64,000 nucleotides of DNA from Lyngbya aestuarii BL J (GTDB lineage: Bacteria; Cyanobacteriota; Cyanobacteriia; Cyanobacteriales; Microcoleaceae): assembly GCF_000478195.2 (NCBI RefSeq), contig NZ_AUZM01000021.1:1-64000 (forward strand), in the 5' to 3' direction. The notes below the pieces were generated by a model. It saw only the letters and a list, made by a program, of their open reading frames with translations. It was not told where the DNA came from and did no database searches. A program made the position numbers and the translations under genes. Of this stretch, positions 36,077-45,020 are shown piece by piece (within the stretch, counting starts at the first letter, position 1; each line of letters opens with the position of its first letter).

Positions 36077-36936
36077 AGGGGTTTTTCTTAGACAGTGAGC
36101 TTTGAGTTGACAAAATTGACCACTAAAGTGGTAATCAAATTTTAAGTTGCAGTTTTCGTTTGTCTTTATTTTATCGAGACTTGGGAATTTCGGGGACGTT
36201 ATCTTCTAGAATAAATCTAAAGTTTATTCGGGCTGAGGAAATACCATAGAAAGACTCAATAAAAAAAATCAGCTTAACTTAATTATCTAGTTTCCAAGTA
36301 TTATGTAGTTATAATATTAATTTAAGTTTCAAGCAATTGCCTCAGACTTTGGATATAAAAATCAATCATTCTATCGAAATAAGTACAAGTTTATAGAATT
36401 ATTCAAATCTCCTAATTGATGAAAAAGATGAATGCAGTTAAAAATCTAACCCCGACCCCACCCGACAAGCAATCGTAGTTCTAAGCGAGGAATATCGCCT
36501 ATCAGTAGAAGCAAACGACTTCTCTGTTGCTTGTCGGTAGTCGGAATTAAGTGTAAAAGGCAAAACGCTGTAAGTCCTTATCTGTCAGTAATTCACCTTT
36601 TCGGATTCAACGTTTATTGATCACCACCTACTCAATTATATTCGGCAAAATCTATGAGATTTCCTGCAATTGGGTCTAAATCGAACTTAAGGTAGGTGAC
36701 AATAACAATCAGGATCTTGACGTTCCCTAGTTCTATGCGAGTAATATGGGGTAAGAATAGATTTGCAACTCATGCAGTCAATCCATTACGATTTTTAAGT
36801 CAGATCGTTGGTTGTACGAGTGCAGAGGGGTGTAAGTGATTTCAGGAAAAACTCGTCCTGATAGTCAAGTCTCAATAGAGATGATTCGATAATCAATTTA
36901 TTGTTTAGTTGTCACTTAGCAGGAGAAATACAATTG
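36077..36936. other. Gene-free interval of about 860 bp before cysC
   Basis: No protein gene is supportable. The notable content is the structured element at 36462-36537, listed separately. The right end holds AGGAG (about 36920) before cysC. The remainder is AT-rich without clear repeats. Confidence 0.5.
36462..36537. ncRNA. Candidate structured RNA or cruciform element with three-way-junction fold
   Basis: An 11-bp perfect outer stem (CCGACAAGCAA at 36462-36472 with TTGCTTGTCGG at 36527-36537) encloses two inner hairpins. One is GCGA/TCGC with a 6-base loop (about 36485-36498). The other is CAG-U-AGAAG/CUUCUCUG with a 7-base loop (about 36503-36526). The paired arms leave little unpaired sequence. 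I know no cyanobacterial RNA family that matches it. It could be an RNA, a REP-like repeat, or a transposon end. Confidence 0.4.
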
Positions 36937-37482
36937 ATGCAGCGCCGAGGTGTAACAGTGTGGTTCACGGGGTTGAGTGGTGCAGGAAAAACCACAATTA
37001 CTCGTGCAATAGCTGAGGAATTACGTGCTAAAGAATGCCAGTTAGAGATTTTAGATGGCGATATCGTGCGCGAAAACCTAACTAAAGGTTTGGGCTTTAG
37101 CAAAGAAGACCGAGACATCAACATTCGCCGGATCGGATTTGTTGCTCATCTTCTCACCCGCAACGGTGTTATTGTGTTAGTCTCAGCAATTTCTCCCTAT
37201 CGCGAAGTTCGCGAAGAAGTTCGTAAAACCGTTGGTGACTTCGTAGAAGTTTTTGTCAATGCTCCCTTGGGAACTTGTGAAGAACGGGATGTCAAAGGCT
37301 TATACAAACGAGCCAGAGCAGGTGAAATCAAACAATTTACAGGAATTGACGATCCCTATGAACCCCCTCTCAACCCAGAAGTTGAATGTCGCACCGACCT
37401 CGAAGAATTATCTGAGAGTGTCGCTAAGGTGATGAATAAATTAGAGGAGTTGGGTTATATTTCCGCCAAGGTTGCCGTTTAA
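36937..37482 (+). CDS. cysC: Adenylylsulfate kinase
   Basis: The enzyme phosphorylates adenosine 5'-phosphosulfate to PAPS in assimilatory sulfate use. From the ATG at 36937 the protein has 181 residues, and the start motif [19 protein letters not shown] carries the P-loop [28 protein letters not shown] and the later [18 protein letters not shown] are the substrate motifs. A longer form beginning at a TTG (36901) is possible, but AGGAG lies before the ATG. It is followed by a terminator-like palindrome. Confidence 0.95.
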   Translation: MQRRGVTVWFTGLSGAGKTTITRAIAEELRAKECQLEILDGDIVRENLTKGLGFSKEDRDINIRRIGFVAHLLTRNGVIVLVSAISPYREVREEVRKTVGDFVEVFVNAPLGTCEERDVKGLYKRARAGEIKQFTGIDDPYEPPLNPEVECRTDLEELSESVAKVMNKLEELGYISAKVAV

Positions 37483-37519
37483 CCGATTTCCTCAAAACCC
37501 TTTAAAAACTTAAACGATT

Positions 37520-37574
37520 TCTACGCGACACCCAAACCTACAACTTAAGGTTTAAGGTAAAAGTGTCGCGTAGA
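37520..37574. terminator. 12-bp perfect palindrome after cysC, probable terminator
   Basis: TCTACGCGACAC (37520-37531) and GTGTCGCGTAGA (37563-37574) are exact reverse complements around a 31-base loop, followed on the plus strand by TTTGCGTTTTTG. It lies between cysC and the DsbA-like gene, so it could end the cysC transcript. Confidence 0.6.
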
Positions 37575-37605
37575 TTTGCGTTTTTGATCAAAGAGGATAA
37601 ACTCT

Positions 37606-38397
37606 ATGAACATCTCGACCGCTTGGAAACAGTATCGTCAGTTAAAGCTGTGGCTCGCCACAACCGTTTTAACCCTCTGCTTCAGCTTAGGAGGATGCTC
37701 ACAACCCGGAGAGTCCGCCAACACAGTTAAAGTGAGTCCCGAGTTTGAACAGCAGGTGATTCAAGTGATTCGTGACAACCCCGAAGCAATATTAGAGTCC
37801 GTACAAGCTTACCAACAGCAACAGCAACAAAATCTTCAAAGTTCCCGAGAGTCTTTCCTCGAACAGATGAAAACCGATCCGGGTGCGATTATTGGTAGCT
37901 CGCCGACAACCGGAGCATCGAGTCAGGAGATCGTGTTGTTAGAGTTCTCCGACTTTCAATGTCCCTTTTGTTCCCGCGCTCATCAAACCATTAAACAATT
38001 TATGGATAAGCATCAGGGACAAGTCACACTCGTTTACAAGCACCTACCCCTCAGTCAAATTCATCCCGAAGCACTCCCCGCAGCAAAAGCGTCTTGGGCT
38101 GCTCAACAACAAGGAAAATTCTGGGAATACCAAGATGCTTTATTTACTCAACAAGAACAATTGGGTGAAGATCTCTACCTCGAGATCGCTAACAATTTAA
38201 ACCTAGACCTTGAACAGTTTAATCGCGATCGCCAAAGTCAGGAAGCCGCCACTGCCATTCAAAAAGATCTCGAACTGGCTCAAGCTTTGGGAATATCCGG
38301 AACACCCTTTTTCGTGATGAATGGCGAAACCTTCTCAGGAGCAGTAGAACTCTCCAAAATGGAAGAAGTTTTAGCTCAGGTAAGTTCTAAAAGCTAG
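37606..38397 (+). CDS. DsbA-like thiol oxidoreductase lipoprotein
   Basis: The 263 residues start with a lipoprotein signal (LGGC lipobox, Cys31), then a helical Gln-rich linker (about 60-85). A thioredoxin_4/DsbA domain follows with FQCPFCSRAH (Cys119 and Cys122) as the CxxC active site and the cis-Pro loop near GISGTPFFVMNGE. It is probably a membrane-tethered periplasmic or lumenal disulfide oxidase or isomerase. Partner proteins are unknown. It is followed by plsC. Confidence 0.9.
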   Translation: MNISTAWKQYRQLKLWLATTVLTLCFSLGGCSQPGESANTVKVSPEFEQQVIQVIRDNPEAILESVQAYQQQQQQNLQSSRESFLEQMKTDPGAIIGSSPTTGASSQEIVLLEFSDFQCPFCSRAHQTIKQFMDKHQGQVTLVYKHLPLSQIHPEALPAAKASWAAQQQGKFWEYQDALFTQQEQLGEDLYLEIANNLNLDLEQFNRDRQSQEAATAIQKDLELAQALGISGTPFFVMNGETFSGAVELSKMEEVLAQVSSKS

Positions 38398-38484
38398 TAC
38401 CGACTCGATCAATTTCTGTGCGTTAGTTTCAGAACGTTCAAAAACCTGATAGTCTAAATATCATCCGATCAATGTTGATAAGCA

Positions 38485-39120
38485 GTGGCGAATCGAGAAC
38501 CCGTTGAGAGTTTAATTCTCTACTATTTATTTAAGCATTCCGTTGTCAATCCCCTGTTTCGGGTGTACTTTCGGGGAAAAGTTTATGGAGCCGAAAGCAT
38601 ACCCCAACAGGGAAAACTGATTATTGTCAGCAATCATGCCAGTGATTTTGATCCGCCTCTTTTGTCTAGCTGTATGCGCCGACCTGTCGCTTTCATGGCA
38701 AAAGAAGAATTATTTGATGTTCCTGTTCTCAAGGATGCTATCCGCTTGTATGGCGCTTATCCAGTTAAACGGGGATCAGCCGATCGCAGTGCCATTCGAG
38801 CCGCTCTAGCCGCCTTAGAACAGGGGTGGGCAGCAGGTTTATTTTTAGAAGGAACTCGCACCCCCGATGGTCGCATTCACAGCCCTAAATTGGGTGCCGC
38901 GATGATTGCCGCGAAAGCCAACGCCCCGCTATTACCTGTGTGTTTGTGGGGAACTCAAGCCATTGTTCGCAAAGGTTCGACCATGCCCCGACCCGTACCC
39001 GTAACCGTTCGCATTGGGGAACTGATTGATCCGCCTCGTTCAACTCAACGCGGGGAACTCGAAGCATTAACCCGAAAGTGTACTGATGTTATTAACACGA
39101 TGCACGACTTGGGTCGATGA
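38485..39120 (+). CDS. plsC: 1-acyl-sn-glycerol-3-phosphate acyltransferase
   Basis: The 211-residue membrane-associated enzyme has the acyltransferase boxes: HASDFD (HX4D, His51 to Asp56), the FMAKEELF region, LEGTRTPDG (EGTR, 122-125) and LPVCLWGTQ. It acylates lysophosphatidic acid to phosphatidic acid in membrane lipid synthesis. The start is GTG at 38485. It follows the DsbA-like gene by about 90 bp. Confidence 0.92.
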   Translation: MANREPVESLILYYLFKHSVVNPLFRVYFRGKVYGAESIPQQGKLIIVSNHASDFDPPLLSSCMRRPVAFMAKEELFDVPVLKDAIRLYGAYPVKRGSADRSAIRAALAALEQGWAAGLFLEGTRTPDGRIHSPKLGAAMIAAKANAPLLPVCLWGTQAIVRKGSTMPRPVPVTVRIGELIDPPRSTQRGELEALTRKCTDVINTMHDLGR

Positions 39121-39197
39121 AAGTTAATACAATTCGAGATGAAATCTAATCCGAAATCGGGTTCTAATACTTCTCTTATTTTCGGAGCCTAAATTCT

Positions 39198-39295
39198 TAT
39201 AGCACTACGCCGGCGCGGTTAGGACATTAGTAAAAGCGAAAAGTTGAGGCAGTGCGGTCTTGCCTTTTGCCAAATGAGCTGCACGTAGCGCTATA
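39198..39295. repeat. 98-bp hairpin-forming element (MITE- or REP-like)
   Basis: TATAGCACTACG (39198-39209) faces CGTAGCGCTATA (39284-39295), matching at 11 of 12 positions as an inverted repeat. The inside is GC-rich at the left (GCCGGCGCGG). It directly precedes the IS630-like fragment and is flanked by AT-rich DNA, typical of small inverted-repeat elements. Confidence 0.5.
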
Positions 39296-39299
39296 TATA

Positions 39300-39494
39300 A
39301 AAGAGTTTGGATACCTTGGACAGAAGTACCGACAGCCAAAATCAAGTGGCAATATAAATGGGTATGGCTTTATGGTTTCGTTTGTCCCGAATCAGGGGAA
39401 ACAAAAAGAGTGGCTATTGCCAAAAGTTAATACAAAAATATTTAGTCAAGTTTTGGAAGATTTTGCCAAGAACTTTAGTATATCATTAAGATAA
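39300..39494 (+). pseudogene. Fragment of an IS630-like transposase
   Basis: About 65 codons (KEFGYLGQKYRQPKSS, NGYGFMVSFVPNQGK, LLPKVNTKIFSQVLEDF) resemble the middle of IS630-family transposases around the second catalytic Asp region. Most of the transposase is missing and the reading frame then ends. The 16 codons before it are inside the hairpin repeat. No terminal repeats of a full IS are visible. Identification is by recalled family pattern. Confidence 0.4.
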
Positions 39495-39578
39495 CAGTCA
39501 CTAGAGACGGATGTATTTCTTTACTATTGATGCTCGCCTCATCAAGAATACTCCTAGATATGATTTAATAATAAACCT

Positions 39579-39719
39579 ATGACTTCCAAAGAACCACTCA
39601 CCCAAGAACTGGAAAACCTGCCCGATCAACTCATGGATCGAATTTTAGATTATATTGCTTTGATCAAGTCTCGCCATGTTTTAAAGTTGGAAAAACCCAA
39701 TTTAGAATTGAGAGGTTAA
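39579..39719 (+). CDS. Orphan small antitoxin-like protein (DUF2281/VapB type)
   Basis: The ORF of 46 codons starts MTSKEPLTQELENLPDQL and continues ILDYIALIKSRH. This is the pattern of DUF2281 VapB-like antitoxin N-termini in cyanobacteria, where a helix ENLPDQLMDRILDYI is followed by a short tail. No toxin gene follows; the next gene is the diguanylate cyclase 82 bp later. It may be a decayed toxin-antitoxin module. Confidence 0.5.
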   Translation: MTSKEPLTQELENLPDQLMDRILDYIALIKSRHVLKLEKPNLELRG

Positions 39720-39801
39720 ACACTGCGTTGAGTCAATTATTTTATAGAAAGGGTGAAAATACTAACCTGAAAAGTAAGTCTTATTTTGGGGGAATTTAAA
39801 G

Positions 39802-41388
39802 ATGATAGCATATTGTAGATTGATCCTGTTTCTGATCTTATTCGTGGTGCTGTTTGTAGTGCCAGTGAAAGATTATGCCTATGCTGAAAATAGGATAATC
39901 ATCGGGGGTAAACCCGGGTTAATTGAATCGAAGTCACGGGTTACTCTTGAAACCCAAAAAAACGAGGCGATAGGCATCCTTAATAATAAGTTTAAAGGCA
40001 TCGCTTATACAGATAATATCCCCCAAAATTATTCTATCAATTATGAAGTAAATCCCAATTTTAATCAAGAAGAACAAGAATATATTTCTAAAATTGATTT
40101 CATCCCAATTTGCGTTGACCCCGATTGGATGCCTTATGAAAAAGTAGATGAAAAGGGTAATTATTTGGGTCTAGTCGCCGACTATATGAAGATTATTTCT
40201 GATAGCATTGGAAAAGAATTCCGGGTAGTAAAAACAAGTTCTTGGGATGAATCTTTGTCCTTCGCCCGACAACGAGCCTGTGATATTCTTCCGGGGGCTG
40301 TTCCCACACCATTGCGTAAAGAATTTTTGAATTTTAGCGAACCCTATATCTTTTTGCCATTGGTTGTTGCTACCAATTTAGAGGAAATATTTATTCTTGA
40401 TTTCGAGCGGGTTGCAGGCAAAAGTTTTGCCCTAATTAAAGGGTATGCAGCTATTGAATTGCTCCGCAAAAAATATCCTGAGATGATCATAAAAGAAGTT
40501 CCTGACGCCCGGACTGGATTGGAAATGGTGCGGAAAAAGAAAGTGTATGGATATATCGATACTTTACCGACAATTAGCTATCAACTGAAAACGAATAGAA
40601 TGCCCAATTTGAAAATTTCGGGTGAGCTTGATTTGGATTATGATGTGTCAATTGCCGTGAGAAATGATAGACCGCTATTATTCTCGATCATCAACAAAGC
40701 CATTGCTACTATTTCTTCTGAAGAGCGTCAAAAGATATTTTATAACTGGATATCTGTGAGTTATGATAAGGGATTTGACTATGTATTTTTTTGGGAAGTC
40801 GTGGGTGTATCTCTTGTTATTTTATCTTTGCTGTTTTATCGAAACTTGATGATCTCTAGGTATAACAAAAAACTGATTGAAGCGAATAAGAAGCTAGATT
40901 TTCTCTATAAAACCGATAAGCTAACTGGCTTATTCAATAGACATATCATTGATGAAGAAACTGAAAAGGAAGTTCTTCGTGCAAACCGATATAATCTTGG
41001 TTTTTCTGTTGTTCTTTTGGATGTAGATCATTTTAAACAGATCAATGATACCTACGGCCACCATGTTGGGGATTCTGTTCTGGTAGAAATTGCATTTATT
41101 CTGAAGAATAACTTGCGAAAGACAGATGTAGTGGGACGTTGGGGCGGAGAGGAGTTTATTGTGATTTGTCCTGAGACTCAACTAACTAACGCGGCTCACC
41201 TGGCTGAGAAGTTGCGAAGTCAGATTGAGTGTCATCAATTTTCAGGCGTTGAAAAGACAATTACTGCTAGTTTTGGTGTTTCTGCATACAGAGTCGATGA
41301 TACGGTGGAAAGTCTAATCAAAAGAGTCGATAGCGCCCTATACTTTTCTAAGCGTAATAATCGCAATTGTGTGACGGTCAGGGATTAG
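39802..41388 (+). CDS. Receptor diguanylate cyclase: periplasmic SBP domain plus GGDEF
   Basis: The 528-residue protein has an N-terminal signal helix (about 6-27), then a bacterial solute-binding domain of the SBP_bac_3 type (about 100-320, CVDPDWMPYEKVDEKG through FNWI-type end). A transmembrane helix (328-347) and a GGDEF domain follow. The GGEEF active site is at 448-452 with a complete allosteric I-site RKTD (439-442) at the usual five-residue distance. It should make c-di-GMP in response to a small ligand, probably an amino acid or similar. AT content and codon use look normal for the window. Confidence 0.9.
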   Translation: MIAYCRLILFLILFVVLFVVPVKDYAYAENRIIIGGKPGLIESKSRVTLETQKNEAIGILNNKFKGIAYTDNIPQNYSINYEVNPNFNQEEQEYISKIDFIPICVDPDWMPYEKVDEKGNYLGLVADYMKIISDSIGKEFRVVKTSSWDESLSFARQRACDILPGAVPTPLRKEFLNFSEPYIFLPLVVATNLEEIFILDFERVAGKSFALIKGYAAIELLRKKYPEMIIKEVPDARTGLEMVRKKKVYGYIDTLPTISYQLKTNRMPNLKISGELDLDYDVSIAVRNDRPLLFSIINKAIATISSEERQKIFYNWISVSYDKGFDYVFFWEVVGVSLVILSLLFYRNLMISRYNKKLIEANKKLDFLYKTDKLTGLFNRHIIDEETEKEVLRANRYNLGFSVVLLDVDHFKQINDTYGHHVGDSVLVEIAFILKNNLRKTDVVGRWGGEEFIVICPETQLTNAAHLAEKLRSQIECHQFSGVEKTITASFGVSAYRVDDTVESLIKRVDSALYFSKRNNRNCVTVRD

Positions 41389-41594
41389 CAGTTATAACCC
41401 ATCACTTCCCGCTGAAAATACCCGGTTTAAGTCTAAAATAAATAATAGAATCCTTCAACGGAGTAGAATCGATGTCAGCGTTAGATTGTTTGGTGAGGAT
41501 AGATCAATCTGGGTCATCCAAACAAAATTATCCCCATAAACGTTAGACTAATAAAACGTCTTTTAAGACTGTGGTTAAGAACTCAGGAAAGATT

Positions 41595-41888
41595 ATGCCG
41601 GAATTGAGAGAACAACTCGCAGAAAACTTAGATGAAGCTAGATGGGAATGGTTGATTCCTCATCACGAACGAGAAGTGGTTGTAGTGGTCAACGAAGACC
41701 TTGATTTACTCGATGTGGGGGAGGCAATCGCCAACGATAATACATCTTCTGTACAGAGTTGGATCAATGAACAACTCATTTACAAACCTTCTATGGAGCA
41801 GGTCAGTGTGTGGAACAATAACCGATCTCAACGGTTCAATGCACTGATTGTAGATCCATTTGTCTTAGTGCAGGAACTCTCAGCTTAA
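41595..41888 (+). CDS. DUF2288 family protein
   Basis: From the ATG at 41595 the protein has 97 residues. The core matches DUF2288: LREQLAENLDEARWEWLIPH, then LDLLDVGEAIANDNTSSVQSWI, then FNALIVDPFVLVQE. AGGA lies six bases before the ATG; a longer GTG start at 41571 is less likely. Soluble and of unknown function. Confidence 0.8.
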   Translation: MPELREQLAENLDEARWEWLIPHHEREVVVVVNEDLDLLDVGEAIANDNTSSVQSWINEQLIYKPSMEQVSVWNNNRSQRFNALIVDPFVLVQELSA

Positions 41889-41961
41889 ATGCGAAGAATG
41901 GGGGAGGATGAGATTGAGCGGTAGAGCGAGTTTATCCTCCCCGAGCTTCTTCATCAAGACT

Positions 41962-42339
41962 TTAGTCCTCAACCACCTCTAGTCCACACACCTCAGCGAC
42001 TTGTTGGGCTAAACTTTTGTATCTTCTCAGTGAAGATTGAGGGGTATTAAAATCTAAATTAAATCCTTCGACAACCCGTTCTACGAGTTTCTCACGCCAT
42101 TGAGCTTCGATTTCATAATCAGAACTCAAACTCCCTTCTGACAACGCCGCCATTAATTTATCTAGCATCTGAAATTGTCCAAGCAAATAGGCCGCTCTTG
42201 CAACCTCACAGCCGTCTACATCAAGACCATCGAGTTCTCGTAGTACCCGTCGCCATTCAGTTTCAATCAGTTGAGTAATCACAAATCCTGCTCGTGCATA
42301 TCGTCTATCGACTAAAACTTGAAATTGATCTGCCGTCAT
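41962..42339 (-). CDS. Conserved-looking hypothetical protein
   Basis: The 125-residue protein is mainly helical: MTADQFQVLVDRRYARAGFVITQLI, ELDGLDVDGCEVARAAYLLGQFQMLDKLM and LRRYKSLAQQVAEVCGL. It has no signal peptide, membrane helix or catalytic motif that I recognise. It is convergent with DUF2288, 73 bp apart. Confidence 0.6.
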   Translation of the reverse strand: MTADQFQVLVDRRYARAGFVITQLIETEWRRVLRELDGLDVDGCEVARAAYLLGQFQMLDKLMAALSEGSLSSDYEIEAQWREKLVERVVEGFNLDFNTPQSSLRRYKSLAQQVAEVCGLEVVED

Positions 42340-42483
42340 TGCTTCTATTGCTCCTAATGAGAGGTTCTATACAATCCAACTTAATTGAGCTTGATTTTAA
42401 AATCAGGGTTTTTCGGTCAATTTTAGCAATTGGGCGAGTTGGACAATAGAAAAGCAATTCTTCACAACGGCAAAACGATCAAG

Positions 42484-42735
42484 TTAAATCAGACCCAGAT
42501 GAGTGAGGCGAGTGGCGAGTTTAGTGGGGAGGAGAGAGGAATTGGGTAAAGACTCCCATACCAGCAGAGTCCCCCGCAGATGACAAAAATAGATTTCCAA
42601 GACGCTCAAGCCTCGACGACGCATAGAATGAGCATACTGAACATTGGGTGTCGATGATCTGCGAGTACAACACCAGAGACGAATATTGTCCGGGATAGGT
42701 TGAGACGGAAAAAGCTGTGAATGGTCGGGTTGCAT
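42484..42735 (-). CDS. Small hypothetical protein
   Basis: This 83-codon ORF begins MQPDHSQLFPSQPIPDNIRLWCCTRR and includes LSVLEIYFCHLRGTLLVWESL. Composition is plausible for a real protein and no better ORF overlaps it, but I recognise no family. It may equally be a spurious ORF. Confidence 0.35.
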   Translation of the reverse strand: MQPDHSQLFPSQPIPDNIRLWCCTRRSSTPNVQYAHSMRRRGLSVLEIYFCHLRGTLLVWESLPNSSLLPTKLATRLTHLGLI

Positions 42736-42841
42736 AATTTAAGTTTTTATTGGTTCTCTACTCCAACATTAATCTCGGGTTGAGAGAGCTAATGCACACC
42801 ATCACATTACATAGAAGCTATAGTTTGAGCAACTATGAACT

Positions 42842-43660
42842 CTAATTTTTAATTCCAGTCGCCGCAATACCGCGAATAAATTGCCGTTGACCCAGAAGAA
42901 ACAAAACAACGACAGGGATTGTCGAAATCACGACGGCTGCCATCATTAAAGACCAATTACTGGTAAATTGTTCTTGAAATTCAGCGAGGGCTAACTGTAC
43001 AGTTTGGAGTTCAGGCCGAGTGGTAAAAACCAGGGGTTTAAATAGATCGTTCCACTCCCCAATAAAGGTAAACAAAAATAGAGTCACTAATGCAGGTCTA
43101 GCGCAGGGAAGAATCACTTGCCACAAAATTTGCCAACGGTTCGCCCCATCAAGAGCCGCCGCTTCCTCCAATTCCACGGGAATAGTTAGGAAATATTGAC
43201 GGAGGAGAAAAATCCCAAACCCATTAACAGCAGTTGGTAAGATTAAAGCCGCGTAGGTATTGATCAGATGTCCCCACTTAAGAACCAGAAAAATAGGAAT
43301 TACCAACAACTGAAAGGGTATAATCAGAGACATTAAAACAATCAGTAACACCGCCTGTCGTCCACGAAACTGTAAACGAGCCAGCGCATAACCCGCTAAA
43401 GCCGAAGTAAGGATCTGAAATCCAGTTACAGCCAAAGCAACGAGAGTAGAGTTGGCAAAGGCTAACAAAAAATTACCCCGTTCCCATGCCTCTTGGTAGT
43501 TCGCCAGAGTGAACTCTCCGGGATTGTTAACAGAGCCGACGCGAGAAAATGAAGTCAGCACCACAATCACGAGCGGTAGGAGTACGATTACTGCTCCTAG
43601 CAATAGTAAAGCTAAACTTAAGCTTTTGAGAAATTTTGAGGATTGTATCAATTTTATCAT
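42842..43660 (-). CDS. Sugar-type ABC transporter permease, orphan
   Basis: The 272 residues have six transmembrane helices of the MalG-type permease family. The cytoplasmic EAA loop that contacts the ATPase is EEAAALDGANRWQILWQVILPCARPA. The typical C-terminus (VVVLFLLGQRQFIRGIAATGIKN) is also present. The partner permease, ATPase and binding protein are not in the window, so the substrate, probably a sugar or oligosaccharide, is not evident. Confidence 0.9.
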   Translation of the reverse strand: MIKLIQSSKFLKSLSLALLLLGAVIVLLPLVIVVLTSFSRVGSVNNPGEFTLANYQEAWERGNFLLAFANSTLVALAVTGFQILTSALAGYALARLQFRGRQAVLLIVLMSLIIPFQLLVIPIFLVLKWGHLINTYAALILPTAVNGFGIFLLRQYFLTIPVELEEAAALDGANRWQILWQVILPCARPALVTLFLFTFIGEWNDLFKPLVFTTRPELQTVQLALAEFQEQFTSNWSLMMAAVVISTIPVVVLFLLGQRQFIRGIAATGIKN

Positions 43661-44104
43661 AAGTTTTGTATGAGGAATAAACCAAACAATTAAGTGAAAC
43701 TTATATAAATGGGAATTTAGATGAATTTATTGACCAATCCTTCCTCAGAGGGGACAAAATTAGCCAAATCTTCGCTTAAATAGGTAAAGTAACTATAGGC
43801 TCAGTATTTTCTCCTAAGTAGGAAGGGTAATCGGTCAATCAACATTGAGTGTGATTTCAATCCTCTCCGAAGAGGGTGATCAGATCAACAACAGTCTGAT
43901 GTTAGCGCCGAATCACTTCCAGACCTGGTGAACGCTGAATCTAAAAAAAAACGTATGTTTGCGTTAGACTAAGCGTTTGAGATCGAATCCGATCTTAAAC
44001 CATGCCCCAACCCAAAAGCGAACTTGATCCTTCAAGATCTCGCGTTCTGTCAAAATCAATCGTAAACTCATTGAACTCATTTGTGATGAGGAGCTAATAA
44101 ACTT
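43661..44104. other. Upstream region of the alkane genes and ABC permease
   Basis: This divergent 444-bp gap separates the permease from ado and holds the promoters of both. A 5-bp hairpin CCTCT/AGAGG lies at about 43862-43875. Nothing else stands out. Confidence 0.45.
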
Positions 44105-44800
44105 ATGCCACAGCTTGAAGCTATTGCAGAAATCGACTTTAACACCAACACTTACAAAGATGCCTACAGCCGAATTAATGCGATTGTAATCGAGGGGGAA
44201 CAAGAAGCCCACGATAACTACATCAAGCTGGGTGAAATGTTACCCCATGAAAAAGACGAGTTAGTGCGCCTCTCCAAGATGGAAAAGCGTCATATGAAGG
44301 GATTCCAAGCCTGTGGTCGTAATCTAGAAGTGACTCCAGATATGGGCTATGCTCGCCAATTCTTTAGTCAATTGCATCAGAACTTTCAAGATGCAGCCGC
44401 AGAAGGAAAAGTGGTCACTTGCTTACTGATTCAATCTTTGATTATCGAAAGCTTTGCGATCGCAGCTTACAATATCTATATTCCCGTTGCTGACCCCTTT
44501 GCTCGCAAAATCACAGAAGGGGTGGTTCAAGACGAGTATATGCACCTCAACTTTGGTGAGGAATGGCTCAAGGCTCATTTTGAGGAATCTAAGGCTGAAC
44601 TCGAAGAAGCCAACAGCCAAAACTTACCCATTGTGTGGAAAATGCTCAATGAAGTTGAGAAGGATGCACACATCCTGGGAATGGAAAAAGATGCTCTCGT
44701 TGAAGACTTTATGATTGCTTATGGCGAAGCTCTAAACAACATGGGTTTTACCACTCGGGAAATCATGCGGATGTCTGCTTACGGTCTTAAAGGCGCCTAA
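44105..44800 (+). CDS. ado: Aldehyde-deformylating oxygenase (alkane synthesis)
   Basis: This ferritin-like di-iron enzyme turns fatty aldehydes into alkanes plus formate, the last step of cyanobacterial hydrocarbon synthesis. The protein has 231 residues, as in Synechococcus elongatus. All six iron ligands are in place with the same numbering: Glu32, Glu60, His63, Glu115, Glu144 and His147. The two ExxH signatures are MEKRH (60-63) and DEYMH (144-147). The aar gene follows downstream in the same direction, separated by 220 bp of repeats. Confidence 0.97.
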   Translation: MPQLEAIAEIDFNTNTYKDAYSRINAIVIEGEQEAHDNYIKLGEMLPHEKDELVRLSKMEKRHMKGFQACGRNLEVTPDMGYARQFFSQLHQNFQDAAAEGKVVTCLLIQSLIIESFAIAAYNIYIPVADPFARKITEGVVQDEYMHLNFGEEWLKAHFEESKAELEEANSQNLPIVWKMLNEVEKDAHILGMEKDALVEDFMIAYGEALNNMGFTTREIMRMSAYGLKGA

Positions 44801-44827
44801 ATCCTGAACCATAAGGGACGCATCAAT

Positions 44828-44932
44828 CAGTGAACAGTCAACAGTGAATCACCAATTGTCAACGGTGAACAGTCAATAGTGAATGAAAAACTTGATCACT
44901 GAGAGCTGATAACACTGAAAAACTGTTCACTG
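44828..44932. repeat. Direct and inverted repeats between ado and aar
   Basis: A 20-base unit GTGAACAGTCAACAGTGAAT (44830-44849) recurs with one change at 44865-44884 (period 35). CAGTGAACAGT (44828-44838) has an exact inverted copy ACTGTTCACTG at 44922-44932. The whole forms a possible long hairpin in the ado-aar gap and may affect read-through. Confidence 0.7.
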
Positions 44933-45020
44933 TAAGTTGTAAACAGCCAAAGCGGCTCACCGACATCCAGCCCTCGCTCAAGTTACAATCTAAAATCTAT
45001 TTAAAGTGTAGTGACGGACT

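Noticed and set aside
43964-44212. 82-codon minus-strand ORF at the start of ado
   Set aside because: It overlaps the well-supported ado gene in antisense and has no family match.
44828-44932. Possible CRISPR array between ado and aar
   Set aside because: Only two 20-bp copies with a 15-base gap and an inverted copy; no array or cas genes.
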